A stretch of 64,000 nt of DNA, taken from assembly GCA_009797885.1 (NCBI GenBank), contig WNKP01000002.1, positions 531,756 to 595,755 of the forward strand. Direction: 5' to 3'. Each line of letters begins with the position of its first letter. The first letter of the stretch is position 1. Origin of the DNA: Flavobacteriaceae bacterium GF1 (lineage in GTDB: Bacteria > Bacteroidota > Bacteroidia > Flavobacteriales > Flavobacteriaceae). Both the position numbers and the translations under genes were made by a program. The notes beneath the pieces were generated by a model. The model ran no database searches and was not told the DNA's origin. It was given only the letters and a program-made list of their open reading frames with translations. Below are positions 9,857 to 19,152 of the stretch, in pieces.

Positions 9857-10429
9857 ATGATAAAAAGTAGCATTAAAATCGGGTTGATCTTTTTCCTTTT
9901 GGTAGGGATTACCTCATGTTTTGACAAAAACCAACCCAACTACCAATACATGCCCAATATGTACGAACCTGTGGGGTATGAAACCTATCAAGGGGACGAT
10001 AATGGTCTTTTCCCCCAAGGTACCGCGGCTTTGCTTCCGGCAGAGGGTACGGTATCCAGGGAGTGGCTCCCCTATGAGTTTGACAACTCCATTGAAGGTA
10101 AGGAATTGGCAAGATTACAACCAAGCCCATTGGATTCCTTGAATCGTGAAGAGAACCTGGTCAAGGGTAAGGAATTATATGATGTATACTGCGCCATTTG
10201 CCATGGGAACAAAGGTGCGGGACAAGGTACTTTGGTAAAACGCGAAAAAATACTGGGTGTCCCCAGTTACGCGGATGTCGCCAGGAACATTACCGTTGGA
10301 AGTACCTACCATACCATGTACTATGGATTGAACTCCATGGGCTCCTATGCCTCCCAGTTCAGTACGGAGGAAGAAATGTGGCAAGTTTCGGAGTATGTTA
10401 TGCAATTAAAAGAAGACCTATCCAAATAA
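9857..10429 (+). CDS. actE: Alternative complex III monohaem cytochrome c lipoprotein ActE
   Basis: 190-residue periplasmic c-type cytochrome. The signal peptide ends in a lipobox LVGITSC with Cys21, so it is predicted to be a lipid-anchored protein. One haem site, CAICH, lies at ~112-116 after an EENLVKGKELYDVYC lead-in typical of class I cytochromes; Met-containing segments (TMYYGLNSMG) near residue 155 could supply the distal ligand. It is the likely exit point of electrons toward the oxidase encoded two genes downstream. ATG 9857, 4 bases after the actD stop, is preferred over the in-frame start at 9821 inside actD. Confidence 0.93.
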   Translation: MIKSSIKIGLIFFLLVGITSCFDKNQPNYQYMPNMYEPVGYETYQGDDNGLFPQGTAALLPAEGTVSREWLPYEFDNSIEGKELARLQPSPLDSLNREENLVKGKELYDVYCAICHGNKGAGQGTLVKREKILGVPSYADVARNITVGSTYHTMYYGLNSMGSYASQFSTEEEMWQVSEYVMQLKEDLSK

Positions 10430-10438
10430 GCAATAGGA

Positions 10439-11797
10439 ATGAAATATACCTTTTCAAATAGATTAAAAATTGGGTCGTACATAGCAATGGGCCTTGGCTT
10501 AGTGATGCTTATTGCTGGATTTATGAATACCCCCGCCAACGTGGAGGAAGCCAAGGCAATGGTCGCGGCTGCCCATTCCGATGGTCATGGCGGACATGGT
10601 GGTGATGCACATGCCGATCAAACTAACGCGATGGCTTCCCATGACGGGGAACATGCCGAAGAGGCAGCGGGCCATGGCGAAGGACACAGTGCCTCCCATG
10701 ACGAACACGTGTACCATCAATTAAAGAATAGACCATGGTCAGCCTTGTATGTAGCGGCCTTCTTTTTCTTTATGATATCACTTGGAACACTTGCCTTTTA
10801 TGCGGTCAACAGGGCTGCACAGGCCGGTTGGGCCCCTTTGTTGTTTAGGGTCATGGAAGGGATAACCGCCTATTTGGTCCCGGGGGGAATCATTGTATTC
10901 GTGTTATTGGTACTATCCGTATTGCACTTTAACCATATGTTCACCTGGATGGATGCGGATGTCGTTGCCCATGATGCCTTATTGCAGGGAAAACAAGGGT
11001 ATTTAAACCCCACCTTTTTCTTGATCAGGGCTGCTATTTTCCTTGGTGGATGGATTGCCTACCGCCAGATTTCAAGAAAATTGAGTTTGGCCCAGGACAA
11101 GGCGGATGATGATTCCAATTTCAAAAAGAACTTTAGATGGTCTGCGGGATTCTTGGTATTCTATTTGATATCGGAATCCATGATGTCATGGGATTGGATC
11201 ATGAGTCTGGACCCTCACTGGTTCAGTACACTTTTTGGATGGTATGTATTTGCCAGTATGTTCGTTTCTGGAATTACCGTGATAGCAATGGTGACCATTT
11301 ACCTAAAATCCAAAGGATACCTGCAGGAAGTAAACGATAGCCATATACACGATCTGGCCAAATTTATGTTCGGTATAAGCATTTTTTGGACGTATTTGTG
11401 GTTTAGTCAGTTTATGTTGATATGGTATGCGAACATCCCCGAGGAGGTCACCTATTTCGTTACTCGAATAGAACATTATAAACTGCCATTCTTTGGTATG
11501 TTGGCACTTAATTTTATCTTTCCACTATTGGTGTTGATGAACAGTGACTACAAACGTGTAAATTGGTTCGTAATTATGACGGGAATCATTATTTTGTTCG
11601 GACATTATATGGATGTGTTCAATATGGTAATGCCCGCAACCGTTGGTGAGAACTGGCATCTTGGAATACCCGAAATAGGTGGGATATTGTTCTTTGGTGG
11701 TTTGTTTGTCTTTTGGACGTTCACAGCCCTTACCAAAGAAGAATTGATGCCGAAACGTAATCCATTTATTGAAGAAAGTAGACATTTCCATTACTAA
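10439..11797 (+). CDS. actF: Alternative complex III membrane subunit ActF
   Basis: ActC-like polytopic membrane subunit, 452 residues, with about ten transmembrane helices. It is thought to derive from ActC and to help form the proton path. Between helix 1 (~10-26) and helix 2 (~100) lies a loop of ~50 residues rich in His, Gly, Asp and Glu (HSDGHGGHGGDAHAD and similar). This loop could bind metal; that is an inference from composition only. Nine bases separate it from actE and 24 from coxB. Confidence 0.92.
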   Translation: MKYTFSNRLKIGSYIAMGLGLVMLIAGFMNTPANVEEAKAMVAAAHSDGHGGHGGDAHADQTNAMASHDGEHAEEAAGHGEGHSASHDEHVYHQLKNRPWSALYVAAFFFFMISLGTLAFYAVNRAAQAGWAPLLFRVMEGITAYLVPGGIIVFVLLVLSVLHFNHMFTWMDADVVAHDALLQGKQGYLNPTFFLIRAAIFLGGWIAYRQISRKLSLAQDKADDDSNFKKNFRWSAGFLVFYLISESMMSWDWIMSLDPHWFSTLFGWYVFASMFVSGITVIAMVTIYLKSKGYLQEVNDSHIHDLAKFMFGISIFWTYLWFSQFMLIWYANIPEEVTYFVTRIEHYKLPFFGMLALNFIFPLLVLMNSDYKRVNWFVIMTGIIILFGHYMDVFNMVMPATVGENWHLGIPEIGGILFFGGLFVFWTFTALTKEELMPKRNPFIEESRHFHY

Positions 11798-11821
11798 AAA
11801 GCGGAAGAGAAAAATTAAGAA

Positions 11822-12949
11822 ATGACGACATTATTAGTTTTAACGGTTCTTGTTTTGGTGGCTATTGCCATCTGGCAATTGACCAAGATATTTGAATTGT
11901 CTCAATTACGAGTAGATGCCTCAAAATCGGAAATTGCAAATGATTCCGATAATAGGGCCAATGGATACCTATTGTTCCTCTTTTTGATATTCATATACGG
12001 TATCACCATATTTAGCTTTGCAAAGTATACCAAGGTGCTGTTGCCAGAAGCAGCCTCTGCCCACGGTGGGGAATACGATACATTGATGTGGGTTTCTTTT
12101 GCCGTAATTTTCTTTGTACAGACCATTACCCAGGCATTGCTTCATTATTTCGGATACAAATACCGCGGGGAGAAAGGAAAAAAGGCACTGTTTTATGCCG
12201 ATAATGATAGATTGGAGTTTATTTGGACCATCATCCCGGTCATTGTACTCGCAGGACTGATTATCTCCGGACTCTACTACTGGACCGAGATTATGGACGT
12301 GAACGAAGAAGATGATCCCCTGATTGTGGAGTTATATGCCCAACAGTTTAATTGGACTGCAAGATATGGGGGGCAGGACAATGTTTTGGGTGATGCCAGT
12401 GTTCGATTGATAGACATTAATAGGGCCAACGTTTTGGGATTGGATGAATCCGACCCCAATGCCACGGACGACATTATAGTAAAGGAATTATATCTTCCCG
12501 TTGGAAGAAAAGTGAATTTTTATATGCGTTCCCAAGACGTATTGCATTCGGCTTATATGCCGCACTTTAGGGCACAAATGAACTGCGTTCCCGGAATGAT
12601 TACACAGTTTTCATTTACCCCAACCATAACAACGGAAGAAATGAGGCTGAATCCGGATGTTGTTGACAAAGTAAAACGGACCAATCAATTAAGGGCGAAA
12701 TGGGCCGCCGAAGGAAGGCCTAATTCGGACCCATGGGAATTTGATTATGTCTTACTTTGCAATAAAATCTGTGGTAAATCGCACTACAATATGCAAATGA
12801 AAATTGTGGTGGTTACCGAAGAGGAATACAATGATTGGATGGCAGAGCAAAAAACGTTTACAGAAACGCTCTTGGCCGCCAATGGAGGGGAAGAAAAAGC
12901 TCCTTTGGAAAATATGGAAACAACGGAAGTTGTTGCCATAAACGAATAA
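11822..12949 (+). CDS. coxB: Cytochrome c oxidase subunit II
   Basis: CuA-bearing subunit of the haem-copper oxidase, 375 residues. Two or three N-terminal transmembrane segments are followed by a periplasmic cupredoxin domain. The CuA site appears as CNKICGKSHYNMQM at ~312-325, with the upstream His in DVLHSAYMPH. Two inserts relative to short bacterial subunit II are visible, around residues 185-220 and 275-305; this is common in Bacteroidota. There is no C-terminal cytochrome c domain, so it is not the caa3 form. It follows actF by 24 bases, which suggests physical coupling of the oxidase with complex III. Confidence 0.94.
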   Translation: MTTLLVLTVLVLVAIAIWQLTKIFELSQLRVDASKSEIANDSDNRANGYLLFLFLIFIYGITIFSFAKYTKVLLPEAASAHGGEYDTLMWVSFAVIFFVQTITQALLHYFGYKYRGEKGKKALFYADNDRLEFIWTIIPVIVLAGLIISGLYYWTEIMDVNEEDDPLIVELYAQQFNWTARYGGQDNVLGDASVRLIDINRANVLGLDESDPNATDDIIVKELYLPVGRKVNFYMRSQDVLHSAYMPHFRAQMNCVPGMITQFSFTPTITTEEMRLNPDVVDKVKRTNQLRAKWAAEGRPNSDPWEFDYVLLCNKICGKSHYNMQMKIVVVTEEEYNDWMAEQKTFTETLLAANGGEEKAPLENMETTEVVAINE

Positions 12950-12993
12950 TGAATTGCTAGAAAAAGAAATACGAACAAAAAATCAATTGGATT

Positions 12994-14823
12994 ATGTCTG
13001 CAGTAGCACACGAACATGTTGATGGACATGCACATGATGATCACGGACATCATCACAAGGAAACATTTATTACCAAGTACATCTTTAGTCAGGACCATAA
13101 GATGATTGCCAAGCAATACCTCATAACAGGGGTATTGGTGATGGGATTCATTGGTATTGCAATGTCACTCATATTTAGGATGCAGTTGGCCTGGCCTGGG
13201 GAGTCCTTCGCAATTTTTGAAACCTTTCTTGGAAAATGGGCCCCTGGGGGAGTTATGGATGCCGATGTCTACCTGGCTTTGATTACCATGCACGGAACCA
13301 TTATGGTGTTCTTTGTGTTAACGGCAGGATTGAGCGGTACATTCAGTAACCTATTGATACCATTACAAATAGGGGCAAGGGATATGGCCTCGGGCTTTTT
13401 AAATATGGTTTCCTATTGGTTGTTCTTTGTTTCGACCGTACTCATGGTGGTCTCCTTGTTTGTGGAAGCCGGACCTGCGGCAGCGGGTTGGACCATTTAC
13501 CCCCCATTAAGTGCCTTACCGATGGCACAACCGGGTTCAGGTCTGGGAATGACATTGTGGTTGCTTTCAATGACCATATTCATCGCGTCCTCCCTTTTGG
13601 GATCGTTGAACTATATTGTGACAGTTTTAAACCTTAGGACCAAGGGGATGTCCATGACAAGGCTTCCTTTGACCATTTGGGCATTTTTTGTTACTGCAAT
13701 TATCGGTGTAATTTCTTTCCCGGTACTGCTTTCGGCAGGTCTGTTGTTGTTGATGGACAGAAGTTTTGGAACGTCCTTCTTCTTATCGGATATTTTCATT
13801 CAAGGTGAAGTACTCCATTATCAGGGGGGGTCACCTGTTTTGTACGAACACTTGTTTTGGTTCCTGGGCCACCCAGAGGTATACATTGTATTACTGCCTG
13901 CTTTGGGGATTACCTCAGAGGTAATGGCAACAAATGCCAGAAAACCCATATTCGGTTATCGCGCAATGGTTGCTTCCATTCTGGCCATTGCCTTCCTATC
14001 CACAATAGTTTGGGGTCACCATATGTTCATTTCTGGAATGAATCCGTTCTTGGGTTCCGTATTCACCTTTACCACATTGCTTATTGCCATTCCCTCGGCA
14101 GTAAAGGCGTTTAATTATATCACCACCTTATGGAAAGGAAATCTTCAGTTGAATCCGGCGATGCTGTTTTCCATTGGTTTGGTATCCACCTTTATCACAG
14201 GGGGTCTCACAGGAATCATTTTAGGGGACAGTACTTTGGATATCAATGTGCATGACACTTATTTTGTAGTGGCACACTTCCATTTGGTTATGGGTATTTC
14301 TGCGCTTTACGGATTGTTTGCTGGGGTTTACCATTGGTTCCCAAAAATGTTCCAAGGTAGGATGATGAATAAGAACCTCGGTTATATCCATTTTTGGATA
14401 ACCGCTATATGTGCCTATGGAATTTTCTTTCCGATGCACTTTGTGGGTATGGCTGGAGTACCAAGACGGTACTATGAGAACACCGCCTTCCCCATGTTTG
14501 ACGAATTGACCAATGTCCAGGTTTTAATGACGGTGTTTGCCATTATTGCGGGATTGGCCCAGCTAATTTTCGTTTACAACTTTGTTAACAGTATTTTTTA
14601 CGGCAAGAGAGGGCCTTTGAATCCTTGGAGTTCCAATACCTTGGAATGGACGGCTCCGCAGAAGCATATTCATGGAAACTGGCCCGGCAAAATCCCGGAA
14701 GTCCACCGATGGGCGTATGATTACAGTAAGACCTATGAAAATGGGGAATATATAATTCAAGGACAGGATTTTGTCCCGCAACATATTCCTTTACAGGAAA
14801 ATGAGGAAGAACTCAACCATTAG
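12994..14823 (+). CDS. coxA: Cytochrome c oxidase subunit I
   Basis: Catalytic subunit of the aa3-type oxidase that reduces O2 and pumps protons, 609 residues with twelve or more helices. Visible ligands are His293 and Tyr297 of HPEVY (CuB and the crosslinked Tyr), His342-His343 (CuB), His428 (high-spin haem) and His430 (low-spin haem) in VAHFH. The N-terminus is unusually rich in His (HEHVDGHAHDDHGHHH, ~6-21), a cytoplasmic tail that could bind metal. It is the last gene of the operon and is followed 17 bases later by a strong terminator. Subunits III and IV are encoded 23 kb away. Confidence 0.96.
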   Translation: MSAVAHEHVDGHAHDDHGHHHKETFITKYIFSQDHKMIAKQYLITGVLVMGFIGIAMSLIFRMQLAWPGESFAIFETFLGKWAPGGVMDADVYLALITMHGTIMVFFVLTAGLSGTFSNLLIPLQIGARDMASGFLNMVSYWLFFVSTVLMVVSLFVEAGPAAAGWTIYPPLSALPMAQPGSGLGMTLWLLSMTIFIASSLLGSLNYIVTVLNLRTKGMSMTRLPLTIWAFFVTAIIGVISFPVLLSAGLLLLMDRSFGTSFFLSDIFIQGEVLHYQGGSPVLYEHLFWFLGHPEVYIVLLPALGITSEVMATNARKPIFGYRAMVASILAIAFLSTIVWGHHMFISGMNPFLGSVFTFTTLLIAIPSAVKAFNYITTLWKGNLQLNPAMLFSIGLVSTFITGGLTGIILGDSTLDINVHDTYFVVAHFHLVMGISALYGLFAGVYHWFPKMFQGRMMNKNLGYIHFWITAICAYGIFFPMHFVGMAGVPRRYYENTAFPMFDELTNVQVLMTVFAIIAGLAQLIFVYNFVNSIFYGKRGPLNPWSSNTLEWTAPQKHIHGNWPGKIPEVHRWAYDYSKTYENGEYIIQGQDFVPQHIPLQENEEELNH

Positions 14824-14840
14824 GTTTGCCCAAAAACAAA

Positions 14841-14867
14841 AAAGCCCATCAACTGATGGGCTTTTTT
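14841..14867 (+). terminator. Intrinsic terminator of the act/cox operon
   Basis: Perfect 10-bp stem AAAGCCCATC / GATGGGCTTT with loop AACT, continuing into a run of T residues. It lies directly after the coxA stop. Confidence 0.9.
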
Positions 14868-14953
14868 GTTTATAATGGCACGGATTTTTCATTCAACAAA
14901 AAAATGTATCCTTGTTTTTTTCGTTATTTTAAAGAAGCACTTAATATTGAAAT

Positions 14954-15778
14954 ATGAAAAGATTCATTTCCATCTTCTTTTTGGTGATGCCCTTACTCCT
15001 GATTTCACAGCGGCAACCGAAAATTAAGGGAAACCGTTCGGTAACCGAAGTTAGTGAACAATTGCCCGCTTTTACGGCCATTGAATTGTCGCACAATTTG
15101 GATATAAAACTTAAAAAATCCTTCGGTGAAGGCTACGAAATAATCGCAGACGATAATTTGGTGGATGTTTTAAAGTTTGATGTGGTGGACAGCACCTTGG
15201 TCATTTCTTCATTTTATGATATTGTTTCCAAAAAGAAGTTGGAAATAACGGTCAATTACCGAGAGTTAATGGCCATTACGGTAAAAGAAGGGAAGGTTTT
15301 TAGCAATGAGGTCATTTCTTCAGATGAACTCTATCTGAACACATTCGGAAATGCCGAACTGGATATCGAAGCAAGTGGATTTATGGCCAATGTAAATGCA
15401 GAAGATAATAGTACCATGAACCTGAATTTAGATATCGATTCGCTTAATGTAAGTATGAAGCATAAAACTGATGGTGTCATTTATGCGGTAAGCGGAGCCA
15501 AAAACATCAATTTGGAAGACAGTACCTCACTCACATTGGAAGGAACTACGGAGAGCTTGCAGGTAGAGATGAACACCAATACAAAGCTAAAAGCGGATAA
15601 ACTTGAGGCCGCGGAAGTGGACCTAACGATCAAGGAATCCGGATTTGCCCGTATCAACGCGTATAGAACATTTAATTTAAAATCCAGTGGAACCGCCAAA
15701 ACCCATCTTTATGGAAACCCTAAAGTTGCCGTGGAGGAGTTTCTGGATGCTTCCCAATTGCTAAAGAAAGGGGACTAA
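14954..15778 (+). CDS. Secreted GIN-domain (DUF2807) protein
   Basis: 274 residues. A signal peptide (MKRFISIFFLVMPLLLIS) is followed by a repetitive beta-helix region of the DUF2807 / auto-transporter adhesin head GIN type, visible as alternating short hydrophobic strands (ELDIEASGFMANVNAEDNST and similar). Proteins of this family are common, periplasmic or outer-membrane associated and functionally poorly defined in Bacteroidota. Its stop overlaps the stop of the convergent acyl-CoA oxidase gene by 4 bases. It sits after the coxA terminator, so it is a separate transcription unit. Confidence 0.75.
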   Translation: MKRFISIFFLVMPLLLISQRQPKIKGNRSVTEVSEQLPAFTAIELSHNLDIKLKKSFGEGYEIIADDNLVDVLKFDVVDSTLVISSFYDIVSKKKLEITVNYRELMAITVKEGKVFSNEVISSDELYLNTFGNAELDIEASGFMANVNAEDNSTMNLNLDIDSLNVSMKHKTDGVIYAVSGAKNINLEDSTSLTLEGTTESLQVEMNTNTKLKADKLEAAEVDLTIKESGFARINAYRTFNLKSSGTAKTHLYGNPKVAVEEFLDASQLLKKGD

Positions 15779-18039
15779 TCCGCTATAGGGGCCGTCATTA
15801 AATGTTCCGGTATTCCAAACCCATCCACTAAAGTGTTAACATAGGGCCTGAGTTCGGAACTTAAGCGTTCTACGCGCTGTCTAATGGCTTTGGATTTTGT
15901 GCTTCCGAAATAACCTTGTTCCAAGTACCACTCGGCGTCTTTTCGAATGCTATATAATGAATGAAGTGCCCCAATTTGATAAAACAGTTTTTTGTATTCC
16001 CCCTCTTCCATACCATCGATCTTGTCATAATACCATGTTAGGGCAAGGACTGCACTGTAGGCTTTACCAACTTCCAACAAATGGGTTTGTGTCTTTAAAA
16101 AAGCCTGGTAACTCGGAATGCCTTTCTTAATGTAATTTCTAATGCGCATTGCTGCGGTATAGGTCAAGCGGCGTAATCTAAAGTCCAAGGCGTGCAAATG
16201 AAACTTGGGGTTGTAGAGGTGGTCACTATCCACTTTGTTGGAGTACATGGGATTTATGGTGGTCAATTTATCGGATAGTTGGCTCCGCAAGAATTTCAAT
16301 ACACTGGTAAATCCCCCCGAATTGAATTCAGCGTTAAAATCCGATAATACCCCTTTGGCGGCCAATTGCAAGAGCACGGTATTGTCCCCTTCAAAAGTGG
16401 TAAAGATGTCCGAATCATTTTTTAAGTCCCCAATGCGGTTCTCCAGTAAATATCCCTTTCCACCGCAAGCTTCCCGGCTTTCTTGGATTGCTGCCGAAGA
16501 AAACCAAGTGATGATTGCTTTGAGTCCCGCAACTTGGGTTTCTATTTTGCGTTTATCATCGGATGTATTGGAAGCGTACTCCATCATGGCCCGTTGCAGG
16601 GCAAAGTGATACACATAACAGCTGGCCACCTTTGGAATAAGTCTTAGTTGGTGGGTGGGATAGTCCATTAACAAGTCTTCCTGAATTTTAATCGAGTCGT
16701 TGAATTGACGTCTTTTTAAACTGTGTTTTACCGCTATGGTCAATGCCATTTTTGTGGCTGCCAAAGCCCCTTTTGCAACACAAATGCGTCCCCCGACCAA
16801 AGTGCCCAGCATAGTAAAAAACCGTTTGTTCGGATTTTTTATCCGGGATTGGTAGTTTCCATCTGAAGTGATGCCCCCGTAGTTGTCCAAAAGGTTTTCC
16901 ACGGGAACTTTTACCTGGTGGAACCAAATCTTTCCGTTGTCCACCCCATTAAGACCAAGTTTGTACCCATTGTCCGTTATTTGGATTCCTTGAAGTTCTT
17001 TGTGTTCGTCATCCCTCAACGGTACCAAAATAGCGTGTACACCCTCGTTTTTGCCGTTCACCAACAATTGGGCAAAAACAGTGGCCATTTTGGAATGTAA
17101 GGCGTTACCAATGTATTCCTTGTTATCATTTTTACCTGGGGTATGTATAACGATGGTCCGTTCCTTATGGATATAGGTAGCCGTGGTATTGATGCCGCGA
17201 ACATTGCTTCCATGACCCGTTTCCGTCATGGCAAAACACCCCAGAAGATTGGCATTGCCTGCCTTTGTCAAATAACGCCTGCGTTGTTCATCATTTCCCA
17301 AGCTTTGGATACTCCCACCAAAAAGCCCGAACTGTACGCCAAATTTCACCCCCAAACTACCATCTACAAACATGAGGTGTTCGAATATGGTAGCGTAGTT
17401 TTCCATATCATTTTTTCCTCCATAGGCCTCCGGATAACCGTACGCTCCCCACCCACCTTTGGCCAAGTGGTTCAGTTGTTTTAGGACTATGGTTCGGGCA
17501 TCTTCTTTTGAGCGATGGACAGCCCAGTTGTAGATGTCATTTTTAAGGTAATTTCTAAAGTCTTGGACGACCTTCCACCCCTTTTGGTTTAGAATTTGAT
17601 CCAGGTGCCTCGCGTTGTATCGATCGGAATTGATTTGATGTACTACGGTAACATTGAACAAATGGTTGTAGTGGTTGGGCTGTATGCCCAAAGTTCGTTC
17701 TATATATTGTAAATATTCATTTGGGTCGCCCTCATGGGTAAAGTGCTGGGCCACTTTACGGGAAAAGGTTTCCAAGGGATATATTTCGGATTCCACCAAT
17801 GTTGCTTTGCTGGAGGTGATCAAGTTTTGCCAGGATTTAATTTCCGAGTTGTTGGGAGGGTTGGAACGGTCCAGCCAAGACCATAATTGCGCTTTTTCCT
17901 TTTCGTTGAGTGTGGGGTCTGATGTTATGGCCTTTTGTACTACTTGAATTTCGGAGGCAGACAACAAATCGTCTGACCAAATCACGTAAAAGAAAGGGAT
18001 GTAGGGTAAAATTCCCTTGGGATAAACTGTATTCGTCAT
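15775..18039 (-). CDS. Acyl-CoA oxidase / acyl-CoA dehydrogenase family protein
   Basis: 754-residue flavoprotein that should oxidise acyl-CoA to trans-2-enoyl-CoA in beta-oxidation. The acyl-CoA dehydrogenase middle domain is recognisable from GGWGAYGYPEAYGG (~195-210) and FAMTETGHGSNVRG (~270-285), and the FAD-binding C-terminal segment from REACGGKGYL (~510). Overall length and the long C-terminal all-helical region match the acyl-CoA oxidase (ACOX) branch rather than the ~380-residue dehydrogenases. ATG 18039 is preferred to the in-frame start at 18057. It is divergent from ruvB with ~85 bases between starts, and its stop codon overlaps that of the GIN gene. Oxidase versus dehydrogenase chemistry cannot be settled by eye. 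Confidence 0.85.
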   Translation of the reverse strand: MTNTVYPKGILPYIPFFYVIWSDDLLSASEIQVVQKAITSDPTLNEKEKAQLWSWLDRSNPPNNSEIKSWQNLITSSKATLVESEIYPLETFSRKVAQHFTHEGDPNEYLQYIERTLGIQPNHYNHLFNVTVVHQINSDRYNARHLDQILNQKGWKVVQDFRNYLKNDIYNWAVHRSKEDARTIVLKQLNHLAKGGWGAYGYPEAYGGKNDMENYATIFEHLMFVDGSLGVKFGVQFGLFGGSIQSLGNDEQRRRYLTKAGNANLLGCFAMTETGHGSNVRGINTTATYIHKERTIVIHTPGKNDNKEYIGNALHSKMATVFAQLLVNGKNEGVHAILVPLRDDEHKELQGIQITDNGYKLGLNGVDNGKIWFHQVKVPVENLLDNYGGITSDGNYQSRIKNPNKRFFTMLGTLVGGRICVAKGALAATKMALTIAVKHSLKRRQFNDSIKIQEDLLMDYPTHQLRLIPKVASCYVYHFALQRAMMEYASNTSDDKRKIETQVAGLKAIITWFSSAAIQESREACGGKGYLLENRIGDLKNDSDIFTTFEGDNTVLLQLAAKGVLSDFNAEFNSGGFTSVLKFLRSQLSDKLTTINPMYSNKVDSDHLYNPKFHLHALDFRLRRLTYTAAMRIRNYIKKGIPSYQAFLKTQTHLLEVGKAYSAVLALTWYYDKIDGMEEGEYKKLFYQIGALHSLYSIRKDAEWYLEQGYFGSTKSKAIRQRVERLSSELRPYVNTLVDGFGIPEHLMTAPIAD

Positions 18040-18084
18040 GCACTGAAAATACAACAAAAACCCTTGTTTGCTATCCCTTTACAA

Positions 18085-18119
18085 TTTGAAATGCTTATGG
18101 CCTAATTGCCTTATCTTTG
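18085..18119 (+). promoter_or_regulatory. Promoter of ruvB
   Basis: TTTG at 18085-18088, a 23-base spacer, and TATCTTTG at 18112-18119. The ruvB ATG begins only 4 bases after the -7 element, so the transcript would have almost no leader. Confidence 0.5.
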
Positions 18120-18123
18120 GGTT

Positions 18124-19146
18124 ATGAACGAGAACTTGAACCCCTCAAACGATCATTTTTCACAGGAAGAACTGGATATAGAAAGGGCGCTACGTCCCAT
18201 AACCTTTGATGATTTTACGGGGCAAGCACAAGTATTGGAAAACCTTAAGGTCTTTGTTGAAGCGGCAAATATGCGTGGTGAAGCCTTGGATCATACCTTG
18301 TTCCATGGACCCCCCGGACTGGGAAAAACAACCTTGGCCCATATCTTGGCCAACGAGCTGGGAGTAGGGATTAAAGTCACTTCCGGACCGGTATTGGATA
18401 AGCCCGGTGATTTGGCAGGTCTCTTGACCAATTTGGAAGAGCGGGATGTTCTCTTTATTGATGAAATACATCGGTTGAGTCCTATTGTGGAGGAATATCT
18501 TTACTCCGCAATGGAGGATTACAAAATTGACATTATGTTGGAGACGGGCCCCAATGCCCGTACTGTGCAGATCAATTTGAGTCCTTTTACCCTGGTCGGG
18601 GCAACTACACGCTCGGGATTATTGACCGCCCCCATGCGGGCACGTTTTGGGATTTCGAGTAGGTTACAGTACTACGATACCGAACTGTTGTCCACCATAG
18701 TGGAGCGAAGTGCAGAAATATTAAAAGTTCCCATTTCCAACGAGGCGGCCATTGAAATTGCTGGACGAAGCCGCGGGACACCCCGTATCTGCAATGCATT
18801 GCTGAGAAGGGTAAGGGACTTTGCGCAGATCAAGGGGAACGGAACCATAGATATCGATATTTCAAAGTTTGGTCTAAAAGCATTGAACGTGGATGCCCAT
18901 GGGCTGGATGAAATGGACAATAAGATTCTCTCTACCATTATTGATAAGTTCAAAGGGGGACCTGTGGGAATAACTACACTGGCCACGGCGGTGTCCGAAA
19001 GTGCTGAAACCATTGAAGAAGTTTATGAACCCTTTTTGATACAGCAGGGATTTATTATGCGTACGCCCCGTGGCAGGGAAGTCACCGAATTGGCATATAC
19101 ACATTTGGGTCGCGTAAAAGGGGGTGCCCAGGGCGGACTTTTCTGA
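18124..19146 (+). CDS. ruvB: Holliday junction branch migration ATPase RuvB
   Basis: AAA+ motor that drives branch migration with RuvA. 340 residues, normal length. Walker [10 protein letters not shown] (~62-70), Walker B LFIDEIHR (~110), sensor GATTRSG (~160), and a C-terminal winged helix ending with the usual RGRE...LAYTHLG segment. The ATG at 18124 agrees with the family N-terminus and with the promoter; an in-frame Met 18 bases upstream is not needed. RuvA is encoded 8 kb downstream rather than adjacent. A cytochrome P450 gene follows after 6 bases. Confidence 0.97.
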   Translation: MNENLNPSNDHFSQEELDIERALRPITFDDFTGQAQVLENLKVFVEAANMRGEALDHTLFHGPPGLGKTTLAHILANELGVGIKVTSGPVLDKPGDLAGLLTNLEERDVLFIDEIHRLSPIVEEYLYSAMEDYKIDIMLETGPNARTVQINLSPFTLVGATTRSGLLTAPMRARFGISSRLQYYDTELLSTIVERSAEILKVPISNEAAIEIAGRSRGTPRICNALLRRVRDFAQIKGNGTIDIDISKFGLKALNVDAHGLDEMDNKILSTIIDKFKGGPVGITTLATAVSESAETIEEVYEPFLIQQGFIMRTPRGREVTELAYTHLGRVKGGAQGGLF

Positions 19147-19152
19147 TACCAA

